Of a stretch of DNA of 64,000 bases, positions 1-9,955 are shown in pieces; the first letter of the stretch is position 1; each line of letters opens with the position of its first letter. The translations under genes and the position numbers were made by a program. Origin of the DNA: Betaproteobacteria bacterium (GTDB lineage: Bacteria > Pseudomonadota > Gammaproteobacteria > Burkholderiales > Burkholderiaceae_A); NCBI GenBank assembly GCA_018970545.1, contig JAGWWC010000002.1, positions 79,424-143,423 of the forward strand, read 5' to 3'. The notes beneath the pieces are model-generated. The model was not told the origin of the DNA. It worked only from the letters and a program-made list of their open reading frames with translations, and searched no databases.

Positions 1-103
1 GCGCGACCCCCGTAGCCAGGCGGCTGCACGTGTCGATGCGATGCAGGAGAGCGGCATGGATCGGCTCGATATCCCTGCCTTTTTGCGCAAGCAGGCAGAC
101 TGA
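1..103 (+). CDS. ftsZ: FtsZ, C-terminal end (partial)
   Basis: Only the last 33 codons are present, read from base 2 to the TGA at 101-103. The visible tail ends DIPAFLRKQAD, which is the conserved C-terminal peptide of FtsZ that binds FtsA, ZipA and ZapD at the division ring. A strong terminator follows 30 bases downstream, so this is the end of the division and cell-wall operon. The zapD gene later in the window (8530-9330) encodes a protein that in its family bundles FtsZ through this same tail. The gene is cut by the window edge, not damaged. Confidence 0.85.
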   Translation, partial: RDPRSQAAARVDAMQESGMDRLDIPAFLRKQAD

Positions 104-133
104 TCAGCGTTTTTTAGGTTTCCCCACTGCAGA

Positions 134-168
134 GAAAGGCCCGATGCCCCCGGGCCTTTCTTTTTTTT
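134..168 (+). terminator. Rho-independent terminator after ftsZ
   Basis: A perfect 10-bp stem (GAAAGGCCCG at 134-143 pairing with 151-160) with a 7-base loop is followed by an unbroken run of eight T. It ends the ftsZ transcript and separates it from the peroxiredoxin gene. Confidence 0.9.
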
Positions 169-203
169 GGCATAGTCTTGCGTTTCTAGAAAAGGAGACT
201 CCT

Positions 204-707
204 ATGCCAATCCAAGTCGGCCAAGCACTGCCCAACGCCACTCTCTATGAATTCTTTGATGAAGAGACGGGTGGCTGCAGCATCGGTCCCAATGCATTGC
301 AGGTCTCTGACCTGATCAAGGGCAAAACAATTGTCATTTTTGGCCTGCCGGGCGCCTATACACCGACCTGCTCCGCCAAGCATGTACCAGGCTTTGTCGC
401 TCACCATGACAAGCTGAAATCCAAAGGCGTTGATGAAGTCTGGTGCGTCAGCGTTAACGATGCTTTTGTGATGGGCGCTTGGGGCCGTGAGCTCGGCGCC
501 AAAGGCAAAGTCAGAATGATGGGTGATGGCAACGCTGAGTTTTCCAAGGCGGTCGATCTGACCTTGGATCTCACATCCCGAGGCTTGGGCCTGCGCTCGA
601 ACCGCTACGCCATGATTATTGACAACGGCATTGTCAAACACCTCGCGGTCGAAGCGCCGGGTGCCTTTGATGTCAGTAGCGCAGAGGCGGTGCTGGCCAA
701 GCTCTGA
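204..707 (+). CDS. Prx5-type peroxiredoxin
   Basis: A 167-residue thiol peroxidase of the peroxiredoxin 5 / AhpC-TSA family that reduces hydrogen peroxide and alkyl peroxides in the cytoplasm. The active-site loop PGAYTPTCS places the peroxidatic cysteine at Cys56. The ATG at 204 is chosen because AAAGGAG (191-197) lies just upstream. An in-frame upstream ATG at 30 would extend through the terminator and has no family support. lpxC starts 11 bases after the stop, so the two are probably cotranscribed. A peroxiredoxin between ftsZ and lpxC is common in Burkholderiales. Confidence 0.93.
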   Translation: MPIQVGQALPNATLYEFFDEETGGCSIGPNALQVSDLIKGKTIVIFGLPGAYTPTCSAKHVPGFVAHHDKLKSKGVDEVWCVSVNDAFVMGAWGRELGAKGKVRMMGDGNAEFSKAVDLTLDLTSRGLGLRSNRYAMIIDNGIVKHLAVEAPGAFDVSSAEAVLAKL

Positions 708-718
708 TCGCTCGGCGG

Positions 719-1630
719 ATGCTGCGTCAACGAACACTTGCGGAGACGGTGGCCGCGAAGGGCATCGGCCTGCATAGCGGCGTGCCCGTCGCGCTGACCC
801 TTCGGCCCGCTCCCGCCGACCACGGCATTGTCTTTCGGCGTATCGATGTGAATCCGCCGCGGGAGATCCGATCGCGGGCGGGTGCGGTGGGCGACACGCG
901 GATGGCCTCAACACTCTCGGACGGCGAGCTGAAGGTGGCCACCGTCGAGCACCTCATGTCAGCGTTCTCAGGGATGGGGATAGACAATGCAGTGGTCGAA
1001 GTAGATGCTGCAGAGATTCCCATCATGGATGGGAGCGCTGCGACCTTTGTCTACCTGCTGCGGTCCGCGGGGGTCGAAGAGCAGTCCGCCCCCAAACGAT
1101 TCATCGAAGTTCTACAGCCTGTTGAGGTCCGCGAGGGTGAGAAGTGGGCCCGACTCGATCCTTTTTTTGGATTTCGTCTTGAGTTCACGATTGATTTTAG
1201 TCATCCGGCGGTGGATGCCACTGGCCAGCACGTGCAGATTGATTTCGCAGACGCTTCCTTTGTGGATGACATTGCCCGGGCGAGAACGTTTGGATTTATG
1301 GGCGACGTGGATGCACTGCGATCCAAGGGCCTCGCGCTTGGCGGAAGCCTCAGCAATGCCATCGTGATGGATGAGGTCCGCATCATGAATCCCGAGGGCC
1401 TCAGGCGGCCCAACGAATTTGCAATGCATAAAGCCCTAGACGCCATTGGCGATCTCTATCTTTTAGGCAATCCACTGATGGCCAGCTACCGTGCTTTCAA
1501 ATCAGGGCACGCGCTGAATAATCTGCTGCTGCGGCAGTTGATGCAGACACCAGGTAGCTGGCGTGAGACGACCTTCGACGATCTTCAGCATGCGCCAATT
1601 GCTTGGGCGCGTCAGTGGAGCTGGGACTAA
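719..1630 (+). CDS. lpxC: UDP-3-O-acyl-N-acetylglucosamine deacetylase LpxC
   Basis: LpxC catalyses the committed step of lipid A synthesis, a zinc-dependent deacetylation in the cytoplasm. The 303-residue length is normal. The zinc ligands align one residue short of the E. coli numbering: His78 in the VEHLMSAF motif, His237 and Asp241 in HKALDAIGD, and the catalytic His264. The start at 719 lies 11 bases behind the peroxiredoxin stop with no clear Shine-Dalgarno sequence, suggesting readthrough transcription and perhaps coupling. The last 4 bases overlap the end of the convergent DUF721 gene. Confidence 0.97.
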   Translation: MLRQRTLAETVAAKGIGLHSGVPVALTLRPAPADHGIVFRRIDVNPPREIRSRAGAVGDTRMASTLSDGELKVATVEHLMSAFSGMGIDNAVVEVDAAEIPIMDGSAATFVYLLRSAGVEEQSAPKRFIEVLQPVEVREGEKWARLDPFFGFRLEFTIDFSHPAVDATGQHVQIDFADASFVDDIARARTFGFMGDVDALRSKGLALGGSLSNAIVMDEVRIMNPEGLRRPNEFAMHKALDAIGDLYLLGNPLMASYRAFKSGHALNNLLLRQLMQTPGSWRETTFDDLQHAPIAWARQWSWD

Positions 1631-2088
1631 CGGGGCCGAGCGATTCGCGCTAGTGCGCGGCGCAGCGCCTCGTTGGTGAGGTGGTCAGACAGCTCACGAA
1701 ACTGCTGGAGTACGGCCTCCGGAATTTTTTTTCTCGCAAGCGCAGTCGACGTTGGAGGCTGCAAGGATTGCGTCCGTTGCGCAATCACCTTGAGGTGCTG
1801 AATGCCCCAGCCCTCTTGCCGAAGCGCGGCGGGCCAGTCGGCAAGCGCGAGTTTTAGTTTGGCCGCTGCCGCTGCATGCTGGGCGATGACCGTGACCTGG
1901 CTGCCCCGAATGCCTTTGGGTGGATCATCTCGACGGACCTGCACGACCAGGCTGGCCAGCGATGCTGGAATGGCCCGCCGCACGCTGACCATTAGATCTT
2001 CACTGTCGCGCCATGCCCGATCAATTCCCGCCCAATCAGCGGAGGTACGCAGGGCTTCGCCAAGCCCTCTGAAGGCAGTTTTGCTCAT
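1627..2088 (-). CDS. DUF721 / DciA-like protein
   Basis: A 153-residue protein of the DUF721 family. The family includes DciA, a helicase-operator protein that helps load the replicative helicase DnaB, so a role in replication is plausible but inferred. Alpha-helical, basic N- and C-terminal parts are visible with a central beta-rich stretch ([20 protein letters not shown]). It is divergent from secA, whose start is 25 bases away. A TAGCAT hexamer lies 6 bases before its ATG, matching the leaderless pattern seen elsewhere in the window, although with only 4 of 6 consensus positions. Related clusters often carry an M23 peptidase gene between this gene and secA; none is present here. Confidence 0.75.
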   Translation of the reverse strand: MSKTAFRGLGEALRTSADWAGIDRAWRDSEDLMVSVRRAIPASLASLVVQVRRDDPPKGIRGSQVTVIAQHAAAAAKLKLALADWPAALRQEGWGIQHLKVIAQRTQSLQPPTSTALARKKIPEAVLQQFRELSDHLTNEALRRALARIARPR

Positions 2089-2094
2089 ACCCGC

Positions 2095-2104
2095 ATGCTA
2101 AGAT
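2095..2104. promoter_or_regulatory. Overlapping -10-like elements between DUF721 gene and secA
   Basis: The 10-base segment ATGCTAAGAT reads TAGCAT on the minus strand, 6 bases before the DUF721 start, and TAAGAT on the plus strand, 9 bases before the preferred secA start at 2114. Each matches TATAAT at four positions and no convincing -35 was found. This is the only obvious promoter candidate between the two divergent genes. Confidence 0.3.
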
Positions 2105-2113
2105 CGAATGTCC

Positions 2114-4903
2114 ATGATTGACAATTTTCTCAAAAAAATTTTTGGAAGTCGCAACGAGCGACTCGTGAAAAGCTACGGCCAGCGGGCCACCGCGATCAAC
2201 GCGCTCGAGCCCGCTATGACCGCTTTATCGGATGAGGCCCTACGGGAAAAGACTGCTGAATTCCGTCGGCGGCTAGCCGATGGCGAAACACTTGAGCAGC
2301 TGCTGGTGGAGGCTTTCGCTGTCTGCCGAGAAGCGGGCCGCCGTGCGCTTGGTATGCGGCATTTTGATGTTCAGCTCATCGGTGGAATGGTCTTGCATGA
2401 CGGCAAGATTGCGGAGATGCGCACTGGTGAGGGCAAGACGCTGGTGGCCACCTTGGCGGCGTATTTGAATGCGTTGGCTGGCAAGGGCGTTCATGTCGTT
2501 ACGGTCAATGACTACCTGGCCGAACGCGATGCCAACTGGATGGGCAAGCTCTACCGATTTTTGGGGCTGACGGTTGGCGTGAATCTTACATCGCTGGAGC
2601 ACGCCGAGAAACAGGCCGCTTATGCCGCCGATATTACCTATGGTACTAACAACGAATTTGGATTTGATTATCTGCGTGACAACATGGTGGTCGATCGCGC
2701 CAATCGCGTCCAACGCAGTCTTAGTTTTGCCATTGTGGACGAAGTAGATTCCATCCTGATCGATGAGGCCCGCACGCCACTGATTATTTCTGGACATGCT
2801 GACGATCAGACCGACCTGTATCGCGTGCTCAATGTGGTGCCGGGCCAGCTCAAGCCTCAGGCCTCCGAAGAGGGACCCGGAGATTATTGGGTCGATGAAA
2901 AATCTCGGCAGGTCTATTTATCCGAGGCTGGATTCGAGAAATCAGAACAGCTGTTGGCCTCGATGGGCCTGCTCGCCGAGGGCGCAAGCCTCTATGATCC
3001 AGCGAGTATCTCGCTGTTGCATCATTTAACCTCAGCCCTCCGGGCGCACACATTATTTTTTAAAGATCAGCATTATGTGGCTCAGGCCGGGAAAATCATC
3101 ATTGTCGATGAGTTCACGGGCCGCCTGATGCCTGGCCGGCGCTGGTCTGAGGGGCTGCATCAGGCAGTCGAGGCAAAAGAGGGTGTTGAGATTGAAGCCG
3201 AGAATCAGACGCTGGCCTCGATTACCTTTCAAAATTATTTTCGCATGTACGACAAGCTCTCGGGCATGACCGGTACTGCAGACACTGAGGCCTTTGAATT
3301 TCAGTCAATCTATAACTTAGAGACCGTGGTGATTCCGACCCACCGTCCGATGATCCGTCTGGACCTCCAGGATCAGGTCTTTAAGTCGGCAGAGGAAAAG
3401 TACGACGCCATTCTTGCTGATATTCAGGCCCGGCATGCCAATGGTCAGCCGGTACTCGTCGGTACGACATCAATTGAAAACTCTGAGCTGCTCTCCGCGA
3501 TGCTTGCCAAGGCCCAGTTATCCCATCAGGTCTTGAATGCAAAGCAGCACGAGCGAGAGGCCGAGATTGTGGCTCAGGCTGGTCGTCCCGGCATGATCAC
3601 GATTGCGACCAACATGGCAGGCCGTGGAACCGATATCGTGCTCGGCGGCAATGTCGAGAAGCAGATTGAAATGTTGCATGCAGATCCGAGTCCATCGGAA
3701 TCGGATAAAGATCGGCAGGAAACGAGTTTGCGTGAGCAGTGGCAGGGACTGCACGACCAGGTGATACAGGCGGGTGGCCTACACATCGTTGGCACCGAGC
3801 GGCATGAGTCGCGCCGTATCGATAACCAGCTACGGGGCCGTTCTGGCCGCCAAGGCGATCCCGGATCGTCGCGGTTTTATCTCTCGATGGATGATCCGCT
3901 GTTGAGGATTTTCGCCGGCGATCGAATGAAGGCAATCATGAATCGTCTGGGAGTGCCGCATGGGGAGCCTATTGAGGCAGGTATGGTCTCCCGGTCGATT
4001 GAGTCAGCGCAGCGAAAAGTTGAGAATCGAAACTTTGATATGCGCAAGCAGCTCCTAGAGTACGACGATGTCGCCAATGAGCAGCGCAAAATTATCTATC
4101 GCCAGCGCAATGAGATTTTAGAAGGTGAAGACTTGGCGGACCTGGTGGGTAGCCTCCGTCAAGGCATGATGGCAGAGATCGTGCGGGCCCATATACCCGA
4201 AGAAAGCGTCGAAGAGCAGTGGGATTTGGCTGGATTGCAGCAGACACTGCAGGCGGAGTGGCGGCTGCCGATTGATCTGCAGTCTTGGGTAGCCGGCAAT
4301 GATCAGGTCACCGATGAAGAGATTTTGCAGAAGGTGATTCAGGCTGCCGATGAGGCCTATGCGGAAAAAGTCGCACCTGTGGGCCGTGAAGCCTTTAATC
4401 AATTTGAGCGCTCGATTCTTCTGCAGGCAATTGACACCACCTGGCGCGAGCACTTGGCAGCGCTCGATCATTTGCGGCAGGGCATTCATCTGCGGGGTTA
4501 TGCGCAGAAAAATCCGAAGCAGGAATACAAGCGCGAGGCGTTTATTTTGTTTGAGCAGACGCTCGATCGGATCCGGACTGAAGTCACACGGGTCCTGATG
4601 AATGTTGAAATTCAAAGCGCCGAGCAGGTGGCGCAGTCAGTGCCCGAGGCGCCTCGGCTTGCTGATGTGCAGTATCAGCATGCCGATTTCGATGCCCAGT
4701 CGGCCATGGCATTCGAGGATCCTGAGGCACTGGCACTTGCGGCCCAGTCACCCGGTGGTGCTGGAGCGCAGACGGCAGAGGCGGACTCTGAAACTTCCCC
4801 GGCCAGCCCCGTTCGCCGGGCTGAGCCCAAGGTTGGTCGGAACGATCCTTGCCCCTGCGGCTCAGGCAAGAAGTTTAAGCAGTGTCACGGAAAACTAGGC
4901 TAG
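2114..4903 (+). CDS. secA: Preprotein translocase ATPase SecA
   Basis: SecA is the ATP-driven motor that pushes unfolded preproteins through SecYEG at the inner membrane. About 929 residues. The GEGKT P-loop lies near residue 100-108, the DEAD-type motif reads [11 protein letters not shown], and helicase motif VI is [15 protein letters not shown]. The C-terminus carries the zinc-binding SecB/ribosome tail [13 protein letters not shown]. The ATG at 2114 is preferred over 2108 because [12 protein letters not shown] then aligns in length with the E. coli N-terminus. The gene converges on the Bug gene with only 27 bases between the stops and no hairpin terminator. Confidence 0.98.
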   Translation: MIDNFLKKIFGSRNERLVKSYGQRATAINALEPAMTALSDEALREKTAEFRRRLADGETLEQLLVEAFAVCREAGRRALGMRHFDVQLIGGMVLHDGKIAEMRTGEGKTLVATLAAYLNALAGKGVHVVTVNDYLAERDANWMGKLYRFLGLTVGVNLTSLEHAEKQAAYAADITYGTNNEFGFDYLRDNMVVDRANRVQRSLSFAIVDEVDSILIDEARTPLIISGHADDQTDLYRVLNVVPGQLKPQASEEGPGDYWVDEKSRQVYLSEAGFEKSEQLLASMGLLAEGASLYDPASISLLHHLTSALRAHTLFFKDQHYVAQAGKIIIVDEFTGRLMPGRRWSEGLHQAVEAKEGVEIEAENQTLASITFQNYFRMYDKLSGMTGTADTEAFEFQSIYNLETVVIPTHRPMIRLDLQDQVFKSAEEKYDAILADIQARHANGQPVLVGTTSIENSELLSAMLAKAQLSHQVLNAKQHEREAEIVAQAGRPGMITIATNMAGRGTDIVLGGNVEKQIEMLHADPSPSESDKDRQETSLREQWQGLHDQVIQAGGLHIVGTERHESRRIDNQLRGRSGRQGDPGSSRFYLSMDDPLLRIFAGDRMKAIMNRLGVPHGEPIEAGMVSRSIESAQRKVENRNFDMRKQLLEYDDVANEQRKIIYRQRNEILEGEDLADLVGSLRQGMMAEIVRAHIPEESVEEQWDLAGLQQTLQAEWRLPIDLQSWVAGNDQVTDEEILQKVIQAADEAYAEKVAPVGREAFNQFERSILLQAIDTTWREHLAALDHLRQGIHLRGYAQKNPKQEYKREAFILFEQTLDRIRTEVTRVLMNVEIQSAEQVAQSVPEAPRLADVQYQHADFDAQSAMAFEDPEALALAAQSPGGAGAQTAEADSETSPASPVRRAEPKVGRNDPCPCGSGKKFKQCHGKLG

Positions 4904-4930
4904 CCCAAGCATCAATTCATCATCGGCTGC

Positions 4931-5890
4931 TCAGTCCACTCGGGCACCGGTTGATTTCACAACGGGCTCGTAGCGCTGCCGCTCTTGTGCCATAAAACGG
5001 CCGAATGTCTCTGCTGAGGTTGGCGTTGGCTCGGCCATCAGTGCAGCAAAGCGTTGGCGAACTTCCGATGAATTCAATGCAGCAGTGAAGATCTGATTCA
5101 GTCGATTCACAGTGTCGGTCGGAGTTCCCGCCGGGGCGACGATGCCCCACCAGGTGTCGATCGCAAAGCCCGGCAGGCTTTCCGCGATTGGGGGTACATC
5201 GGGCAGTACTGGACTGCGTTGTGCGCTGGTGACGGCAAGGGCCCGAAGTCGGCCTGACTTGATGTTTGCGGCAGCGGTCGCCAGATTGTCAATATTGAAA
5301 TCTACCTGCCCGGAGAGCAGCCCGAGTTGGGCGGGTGCGCCACCGTTATAGGGGATATGCACCGCGAAGATGCCCGCCGATTGCTTCAACATTTCTCCGG
5401 CGAGGTGGCCTGCGCTGCCATTTCCCCCGGAGCCGTAATTGAGCTTTCCGGGATTGGCTTTCGCGTAGCGAATGAAATCGCTGATTGATTTGATACCAAG
5501 ACGGTCTGCGGCGTCGGTATTCATGACGACAACATTGGGCACTCGAACCATTTGGGTGACCGGTGCGAAGTCCTTGCCCGCATCATATGGCATTTTGTTA
5601 AACAGCCAAGGATTGATGGCATGGGTCGCAGTGGCAGCGATACCCAGTGTTCGTCCATCGGGCGTTGCCTTGGCAACCATACTGACGCCGAGATTTCCTC
5701 CAGCGCCTGGCCGGTTCTCAATAATGATTGGCCCGAGTCCTTCACGGGCACGCTCCGCCAATGCCCGAACGGTGAGGTCAATCGGCCCGCCTGCCGCATA
5801 AGGAACGATGATGCGCGTCGGCTGTTGGGCCGATAGGGGTGCAGTGAGTGCGAGAAAAGAAACGATCAGCAAAACGATTCGGCCTGACAT
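4931..5890 (-). CDS. Bug-family (TctC-like) periplasmic binding protein
   Basis: A 319-residue extracytoplasmic solute receptor of the Bug family, typical of Burkholderiales, which binds small carboxylates or similar ligands in the periplasm. An N-terminal signal peptide (hydrophobic core LIVSFLALTAPL, cleavage near SAQ) is followed by the family start IIVPYAAGGPIDLT. The motif IIIENRPGAGGNLG is also characteristic. No TctA/TctB membrane genes are nearby, so it is an orphan receptor and its ligand cannot be inferred. It is divergent from argJ across about 105 bases. Confidence 0.93.
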   Translation of the reverse strand: MSGRIVLLIVSFLALTAPLSAQQPTRIIVPYAAGGPIDLTVRALAERAREGLGPIIIENRPGAGGNLGVSMVAKATPDGRTLGIAATATHAINPWLFNKMPYDAGKDFAPVTQMVRVPNVVVMNTDAADRLGIKSISDFIRYAKANPGKLNYGSGGNGSAGHLAGEMLKQSAGIFAVHIPYNGGAPAQLGLLSGQVDFNIDNLATAAANIKSGRLRALAVTSAQRSPVLPDVPPIAESLPGFAIDTWWGIVAPAGTPTDTVNRLNQIFTAALNSSEVRQRFAALMAEPTPTSAETFGRFMAQERQRYEPVVKSTGARVD

Positions 5891-5995
5891 AAAGGAACCT
5901 TTCGATGTGTTGGACGTTGGACCGTCTTGCGGCCCGTCGATGGCCGTAGAATAACGGCATCACGCCGAAACCCCTAGAGCCTTTCATTAGTCCCC

Positions 5996-7228
5996 ATGCC
6001 GGTCAACCTTCCGCTTCCCAATCCCGCAGACCTCCATCCGGTAGCTGGTGTGCAGCTGGGTGTGGCCAGTGCCGGAATCCGTAAAGGCGGCCGACGTGAT
6101 GTGCTGGTCGTTGCCCTCGCCCAAGGGTCTGCGGTGGCTGGTGTGTTTACTCGAAATGCATTTTGTGCGGCGCCCGTCCAGGTCTGCCAGTCCCATCTGG
6201 CCGCAGGCCCTGAGGGCGGCGCGCGCGCTTGGGTAGTCAATACGGGATGCGCGAATGCGGGTACAGGCGAGCAGGGCCTGATGAATGCGAGAACGACAGT
6301 TGAATTTCTTGCCGCTGAATTAAAGCTTCAGCCGACGCAGATCTTGCCGTTTTCCACTGGGGTCATTCTGGAGCATCTGCCAATGGATCGCCTGCTGCCT
6401 GGCATCAAGGCCGCATGCGCAGGCCTGGGCCAGGCCGACTGGCTGGAGGCCGCGCAGGCCATCATGACCACGGACACGCAACCCAAGGCTTACTCGACGC
6501 GTCGGATGATCAATGGGAAGCAGGTCACGATTACCGGCATTTCAAAAGGCGCTGGCATGATCCGGCCCAATATGGCAACGATGCTGGGATATGTCGCGAC
6601 CGATGCCGCCATCGAGCGTCAGCTTTTACAGCGGTTGGTGCAGCAGGCTGCCGATGAATCATTTAACGCGATTACGATTGACGGAGATACCTCAACGAAT
6701 GATTCATTCGTTGTCGCGGCCACTGGCGCGGGTGGCCTGAGGCTGCGCTCTGAAGAAGATTCGGAATGGAACGAGTTTCGCCAGGCCTTTATCGGCGTCT
6801 GTCGGGCGCTTGCTCAGGCGATTGTGCGTGATGGCGAGGGTGCAACAAAGTTCATCACGATCCGGGTCCAGCAGGCCGCCTCTCGCGAAGAAGCCCGCCA
6901 AGTGGGTTATGCCATTGCCCACTCTCCGCTGGTCAAGACCGCATTTTTTGCGAGCGATCCCAATCTCGGCCGAATTCTGGCTGCAATCGGCTACAGCGGT
7001 GTGCTGGGACTTGATGTGAATCGGCTTCAGGTATTTCTCAACGATGTCTTGGTCGCCGAGCACGGCGGCCGGGCTGCCACGTACACTGAGTCGGACGGCC
7101 AGCGGGTGATGCAGCAGTCTGAGATTACGGTATCGGTGAAACTGAATCGCGGAGATCATGAGGCATCGGTCTACACCTGCGATCTTTCGCACGACTATGT
7201 TTCGATCAATGCAGATTATCGATCTTAG
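5996..7228 (+). CDS. argJ: Bifunctional ornithine acetyltransferase / N-acetylglutamate synthase ArgJ
   Basis: ArgJ transfers the acetyl group from N-acetylornithine to glutamate, recycling acetyl in arginine biosynthesis. It is made as a precursor that cuts itself before the threonine of an ATMLG motif; here that is Thr195, which becomes the nucleophile of the beta chain. The 410-residue length and the C-terminal [10 protein letters not shown] are typical. Whether the enzyme is mono- or bifunctional cannot be decided from sequence alone. The DUF815 ATPase gene follows after 8 bases. The start region has only a weak ribosome-binding sequence. Confidence 0.96.
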   Translation: MPVNLPLPNPADLHPVAGVQLGVASAGIRKGGRRDVLVVALAQGSAVAGVFTRNAFCAAPVQVCQSHLAAGPEGGARAWVVNTGCANAGTGEQGLMNARTTVEFLAAELKLQPTQILPFSTGVILEHLPMDRLLPGIKAACAGLGQADWLEAAQAIMTTDTQPKAYSTRRMINGKQVTITGISKGAGMIRPNMATMLGYVATDAAIERQLLQRLVQQAADESFNAITIDGDTSTNDSFVVAATGAGGLRLRSEEDSEWNEFRQAFIGVCRALAQAIVRDGEGATKFITIRVQQAASREEARQVGYAIAHSPLVKTAFFASDPNLGRILAAIGYSGVLGLDVNRLQVFLNDVLVAEHGGRAATYTESDGQRVMQQSEITVSVKLNRGDHEASVYTCDLSHDYVSINADYRS

Positions 7229-7236
7229 GCCTTACC

Positions 7237-8091
7237 GTGACCAACTCTACCTACGATTTAATCGACAAGCTGAATCAACTCTTGCCGCGAATTCCGGCCA
7301 AGCCCGATTTTGCATCCGTCAAAGCGATGCGCTGGAGTCGCCGACCGACCCTGCTGGGTCATGTATCGTATCTTGAGCCGGTGACTCAAGTTGCAGAGAT
7401 CCATTTTTCTGATTTGCAGCATATTGATCGACAGCGGCAGCTGGTCGAACAAAATACACGGCAGTTCTTATCCCGTAGGCCTGCGAACAATGTCCTGATG
7501 ACCGGCGCCCGCGGCACCGGAAAGTCCTCGTTGGTGCGGGCCTGCTTGACTGAATTTCATGGCCAAGGCCTGCGGGTTATTGAGGTGGAAAAACAAGACC
7601 TCATGGATTTGCCGCGACTGGTCGAGACGGTTGCCAACGCGCCGTATCGTTTCATTATCTTCTGTGATGATCTTTCGTTTGAATCCGGCGACTCGGGCTA
7701 CAAGGCCCTAAAGTCGGTGCTCGATGGATCCGTCTCGGCCCAGTCTGACAATCTACTGATCTACGCCACTTCGAATCGCCGGCATCTGATGCCGGAGCAC
7801 ATGAGCGAAAATCTTGAGACACGCTACGAGGCCACCGGCGAGATTCATCCCGGCGAGACGGTGGAAGAAAAAATCTCCTTATCAGAGCGGTTTGGACTAT
7901 GGGTATCGTTTTACAGTTTTAGTCAGCAGGATTATCTCGATATCGTGGTTCATTGGCTCAGGCATTACGGCTGCTCGGATGAGCTGATTCAGCAGGCCCG
8001 GCAGCCCGCCCTGCAGTGGGCGCTTGAGCGGGGATCGCGATCCGGCCGAGTGGCATTGCATTTCGCCCGTGATTGGGCGGGCCGGCATTGA
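7237..8091 (+). CDS. DUF815-family AAA ATPase
   Basis: A 284-residue P-loop ATPase of the DUF815 family, whose cellular role is not established. The Walker A motif GARGTGKSS spans residues 90-98 and a Walker B-like segment FIIFCDDLSFE lies near 137-147. The GTG at 7237 is taken as start because it gives the usual N-terminus and lies 8 bases behind argJ. In Burkholderiales this gene regularly sits between argJ and a mutT-like gene, as here, but no functional link is known. Confidence 0.88.
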   Translation: MTNSTYDLIDKLNQLLPRIPAKPDFASVKAMRWSRRPTLLGHVSYLEPVTQVAEIHFSDLQHIDRQRQLVEQNTRQFLSRRPANNVLMTGARGTGKSSLVRACLTEFHGQGLRVIEVEKQDLMDLPRLVETVANAPYRFIIFCDDLSFESGDSGYKALKSVLDGSVSAQSDNLLIYATSNRRHLMPEHMSENLETRYEATGEIHPGETVEEKISLSERFGLWVSFYSFSQQDYLDIVVHWLRHYGCSDELIQQARQPALQWALERGSRSGRVALHFARDWAGRH

Positions 8092-8111
8092 CTGAACTCG
8101 GCTGATTCCGC

Positions 8112-8549
8112 TTGGCACGCCCATCACCGCGCACGAATACCCCTATTTCAACCGCCGCACCCCTGCAGGTGGTGGTGGCCATGTTGCGCCGGCCGGATGG
8201 TGCCGTGCTGCTGTCGACTCGGCCCCCAGGCAAGGCCTTCGCGGGCTGGTGGGAGTTTCCAGGCGGAAAAATTGAATCGCAGGAAACACCGCAGCAGGCG
8301 CTGATTCGGGAGTGTCAGGAGGAGATTGGCATTCGGGTCTTGGAGCTCTCATCCGCATGGACGATTGGACATACCTATCCGCATGCGGCAGTTGAGTTGC
8401 ATTTTCATTGGGTGAATCGCTGGATCGGAACACCACAGCCCATTGAGGGCCAGCAGCTACTGTGGGTAGCGACCGACCAGGCCTGGCCTTACCCCATCTT
8501 GCCGGCGACCGCACCACTACTGCAGCGAATTAGAAATTACAAAGGGTGA
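8112..8549 (+). CDS. mutT: MutT-like Nudix hydrolase (8-oxo-dGTP diphosphatase)
   Basis: A 145-residue Nudix hydrolase that probably removes 8-oxo-dGTP from the nucleotide pool. The Nudix box is complete: Gly52, Glu58, Arg66-Glu67, Glu70-Glu71 and Gly73. The upstream segment KAFAGWWEFPGG matches MutT more than other Nudix enzymes. The assumed start is TTG at 8112; no better start lies before the conserved VVVAMLRRPDG strand, and the exact N-terminus is uncertain. Its last 20 bases overlap the 3' end of the convergent zapD. Confidence 0.88.
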   Translation: MARPSPRTNTPISTAAPLQVVVAMLRRPDGAVLLSTRPPGKAFAGWWEFPGGKIESQETPQQALIRECQEEIGIRVLELSSAWTIGHTYPHAAVELHFHWVNRWIGTPQPIEGQQLLWVATDQAWPYPILPATAPLLQRIRNYKG

Positions 8550-9330
8550 GCTCAAACGGGATTTCTTGCTCGATCCCCTTCAGGTGCATGGTGGATTCAA
8601 GCTGACGAAATCTTACTGAGACCACATATTTATTGGCACTAATTTCGGCAACGACCTCGGGTTGTTTGGGAACAGCGACGCGAATAATTTGAATTTGTCG
8701 GCCGTCCATCGAGAGCTCAAAGTAGCCGCGGGTGGCCAAGTAAGACTCTGGTCGGGTCCCTTCCCGAAGCAGCTTTAAGACAATCTCGACGCCTTCGTAG
8801 ACGGGCAATAGCGAATTGACCCAGTCATTGAGCATGGACTGTCGAACCTCAAGCGGCCGATGAAGCCAGACGTGGAGTGAGGGGATATCAAATTCACAGA
8901 TACCACCCGGAATACCAAATCGGCCTTTTAGGAGTTGCAGCCATTCATGCTCTGGAATGTGCTGGCCGAGACGTGTATTGGAAGAGGATAAAGCGTTGAA
9001 GATATTCTGAATTCGATTCAGCAAATCATCCAATGCCTCTTGCGAGACTCCTGGCTTGCCGGCAAATTGATTCAGTCGGGCCCGCTGACGATCGAGTTCT
9101 TGCAGCAATTCCGATTTGATATCACCACGCCCGCCGACAAGATCAAAAAGCTCAAAAACTGACCAGAGCGCAGCCTGATGGCCGAATGCGGTGGGGTACT
9201 GGTTGAATTCCTGACACCGCTTAAACAGGCTCTCAATTCGAAGCAAAGAGCGAATCCGCTCATTGCAAGGGAACTCAAAGGTCATCCAGCCCGGAGGGGC
9301 CGCCACTGCGGGCAGGGTGGGATCGCTCAT
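8530..9330 (-). CDS. zapD: Cell division protein ZapD
   Basis: A 266-residue ZapD (YacF) protein, which in its family cross-links FtsZ protofilaments by binding the FtsZ C-terminal peptide. The family start FEFPCNERIRSLLRIE and the segments EFNQYPTAFGHQAALWS and FGIPGGICEFDIP are recognisable. It follows coaE on the same strand. Its ATG at 9330 is only 7 bases beyond the coaE stop, and a CATAAT hexamer that overlaps that stop lies exactly 6 bases before the ATG. A separate, possibly leaderless transcript is therefore possible in addition to the coaE operon transcript. Confidence 0.93.
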   Translation of the reverse strand: MSDPTLPAVAAPPGWMTFEFPCNERIRSLLRIESLFKRCQEFNQYPTAFGHQAALWSVFELFDLVGGRGDIKSELLQELDRQRARLNQFAGKPGVSQEALDDLLNRIQNIFNALSSSNTRLGQHIPEHEWLQLLKGRFGIPGGICEFDIPSLHVWLHRPLEVRQSMLNDWVNSLLPVYEGVEIVLKLLREGTRPESYLATRGYFELSMDGRQIQIIRVAVPKQPEVVAEISANKYVVSVRFRQLESTMHLKGIEQEIPFELTLCNF

Positions 9331-9336
9331 CCCTGA

Positions 9337-9342
9337 ATTATG
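9337..9342 (-). promoter_or_regulatory. Candidate -10 of zapD (leaderless geometry)
   Basis: On the minus strand CATAAT (5 of 6 matches to TATAAT) is followed by 6 bases (TCAGGG) and the zapD ATG. The CAGGG abuts the start codon, so it cannot act as a normally spaced Shine-Dalgarno sequence. No clear -35 hexamer is visible 16-18 bases upstream. Confidence 0.45.
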
Positions 9343-9955
9343 AATGAATTAATTGCTCATGCAGGGCATTGACCTGCTGGGTGAGATGTTCAACGCTGCC
9401 ATCGTTATTCAGTAGGTAGGTGGCGTTGGCCCGCCGCTCTTCGCGGCTCGCCTGCACCGCCATGATGGCCAGCACATCCTCCCGGCGCAGCCCACTGCGT
9501 TGCATCACCCGTTGAATTTGCGTCTCTTTGGCACAGTCCACCACAATGACCCCGTTGTTGTCGACTTCTGTTGGGCCGGGGCCAGTCGGGCTGCGGCGGG
9601 TTTCGATCCATAACGGAACCATATAAATGGCGTAGGGGTCAGCGGCTAAGGCCAGGGCGGCCTGCGCATCGCGCCGGATCATGGGATGCAGGATTGCCTC
9701 GAGTTGCCGCCGTGCTGCTGGATCGGAAAAGATTTTGGTCCTTGCCCGGTCACGATCCAGGCCACCATCTTGCGCAATGTAGTCCTGGCCCAACGCAGAT
9801 CGGATGGCGGCGATGGCATCGCCCCCCGGGGCGGTGAGCTGCCGAGACAAGGCATCGGCATCGACCACTGTGATTCCCTTGGAGGCGAATTGCTCAGCTG
9901 CGAGACTCTTGCCCGAGCCGATCCCACCAGTGAGTATGAAGATGCGCCTAGCCAA
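9338..9955 (-). CDS. coaE: Dephospho-CoA kinase CoaE
   Basis: CoaE phosphorylates dephospho-CoA in the last step of coenzyme A synthesis. The P-loop GGIGSGKS spans residues 10-17 and the family motif VVDADALSRQLTAPGG follows. A TTG start at 9955 is chosen: it gives 205 residues, equal to the usual length, and overlaps the pilD stop by 8 bases, which suggests translational coupling. Longer in-frame extensions upstream lie inside pilD and show no conservation. Confidence 0.92.
   Translation of the reverse strand: MARRIFILTGGIGSGKSLAAEQFASKGITVVDADALSRQLTAPGGDAIAAIRSALGQDYIAQDGGLDRDRARTKIFSDPAARRQLEAILHPMIRRDAQAALALAADPYAIYMVPLWIETRRSPTGPGPTEVDNNGVIVVDCAKETQIQRVMQRSGLRREDVLAIMAVQASREERRANATYLLNNDGSVEHLTQQVNALHEQLIHS

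Noticed and set aside
186..914. A 242-codon open frame antisense to the peroxiredoxin and lpxC genes
   Set aside because: It spans two well-identified plus-strand genes, has no family resemblance and no ribosome-binding site. It is a shadow frame of GC-rich coding sequence, like many others in the window.
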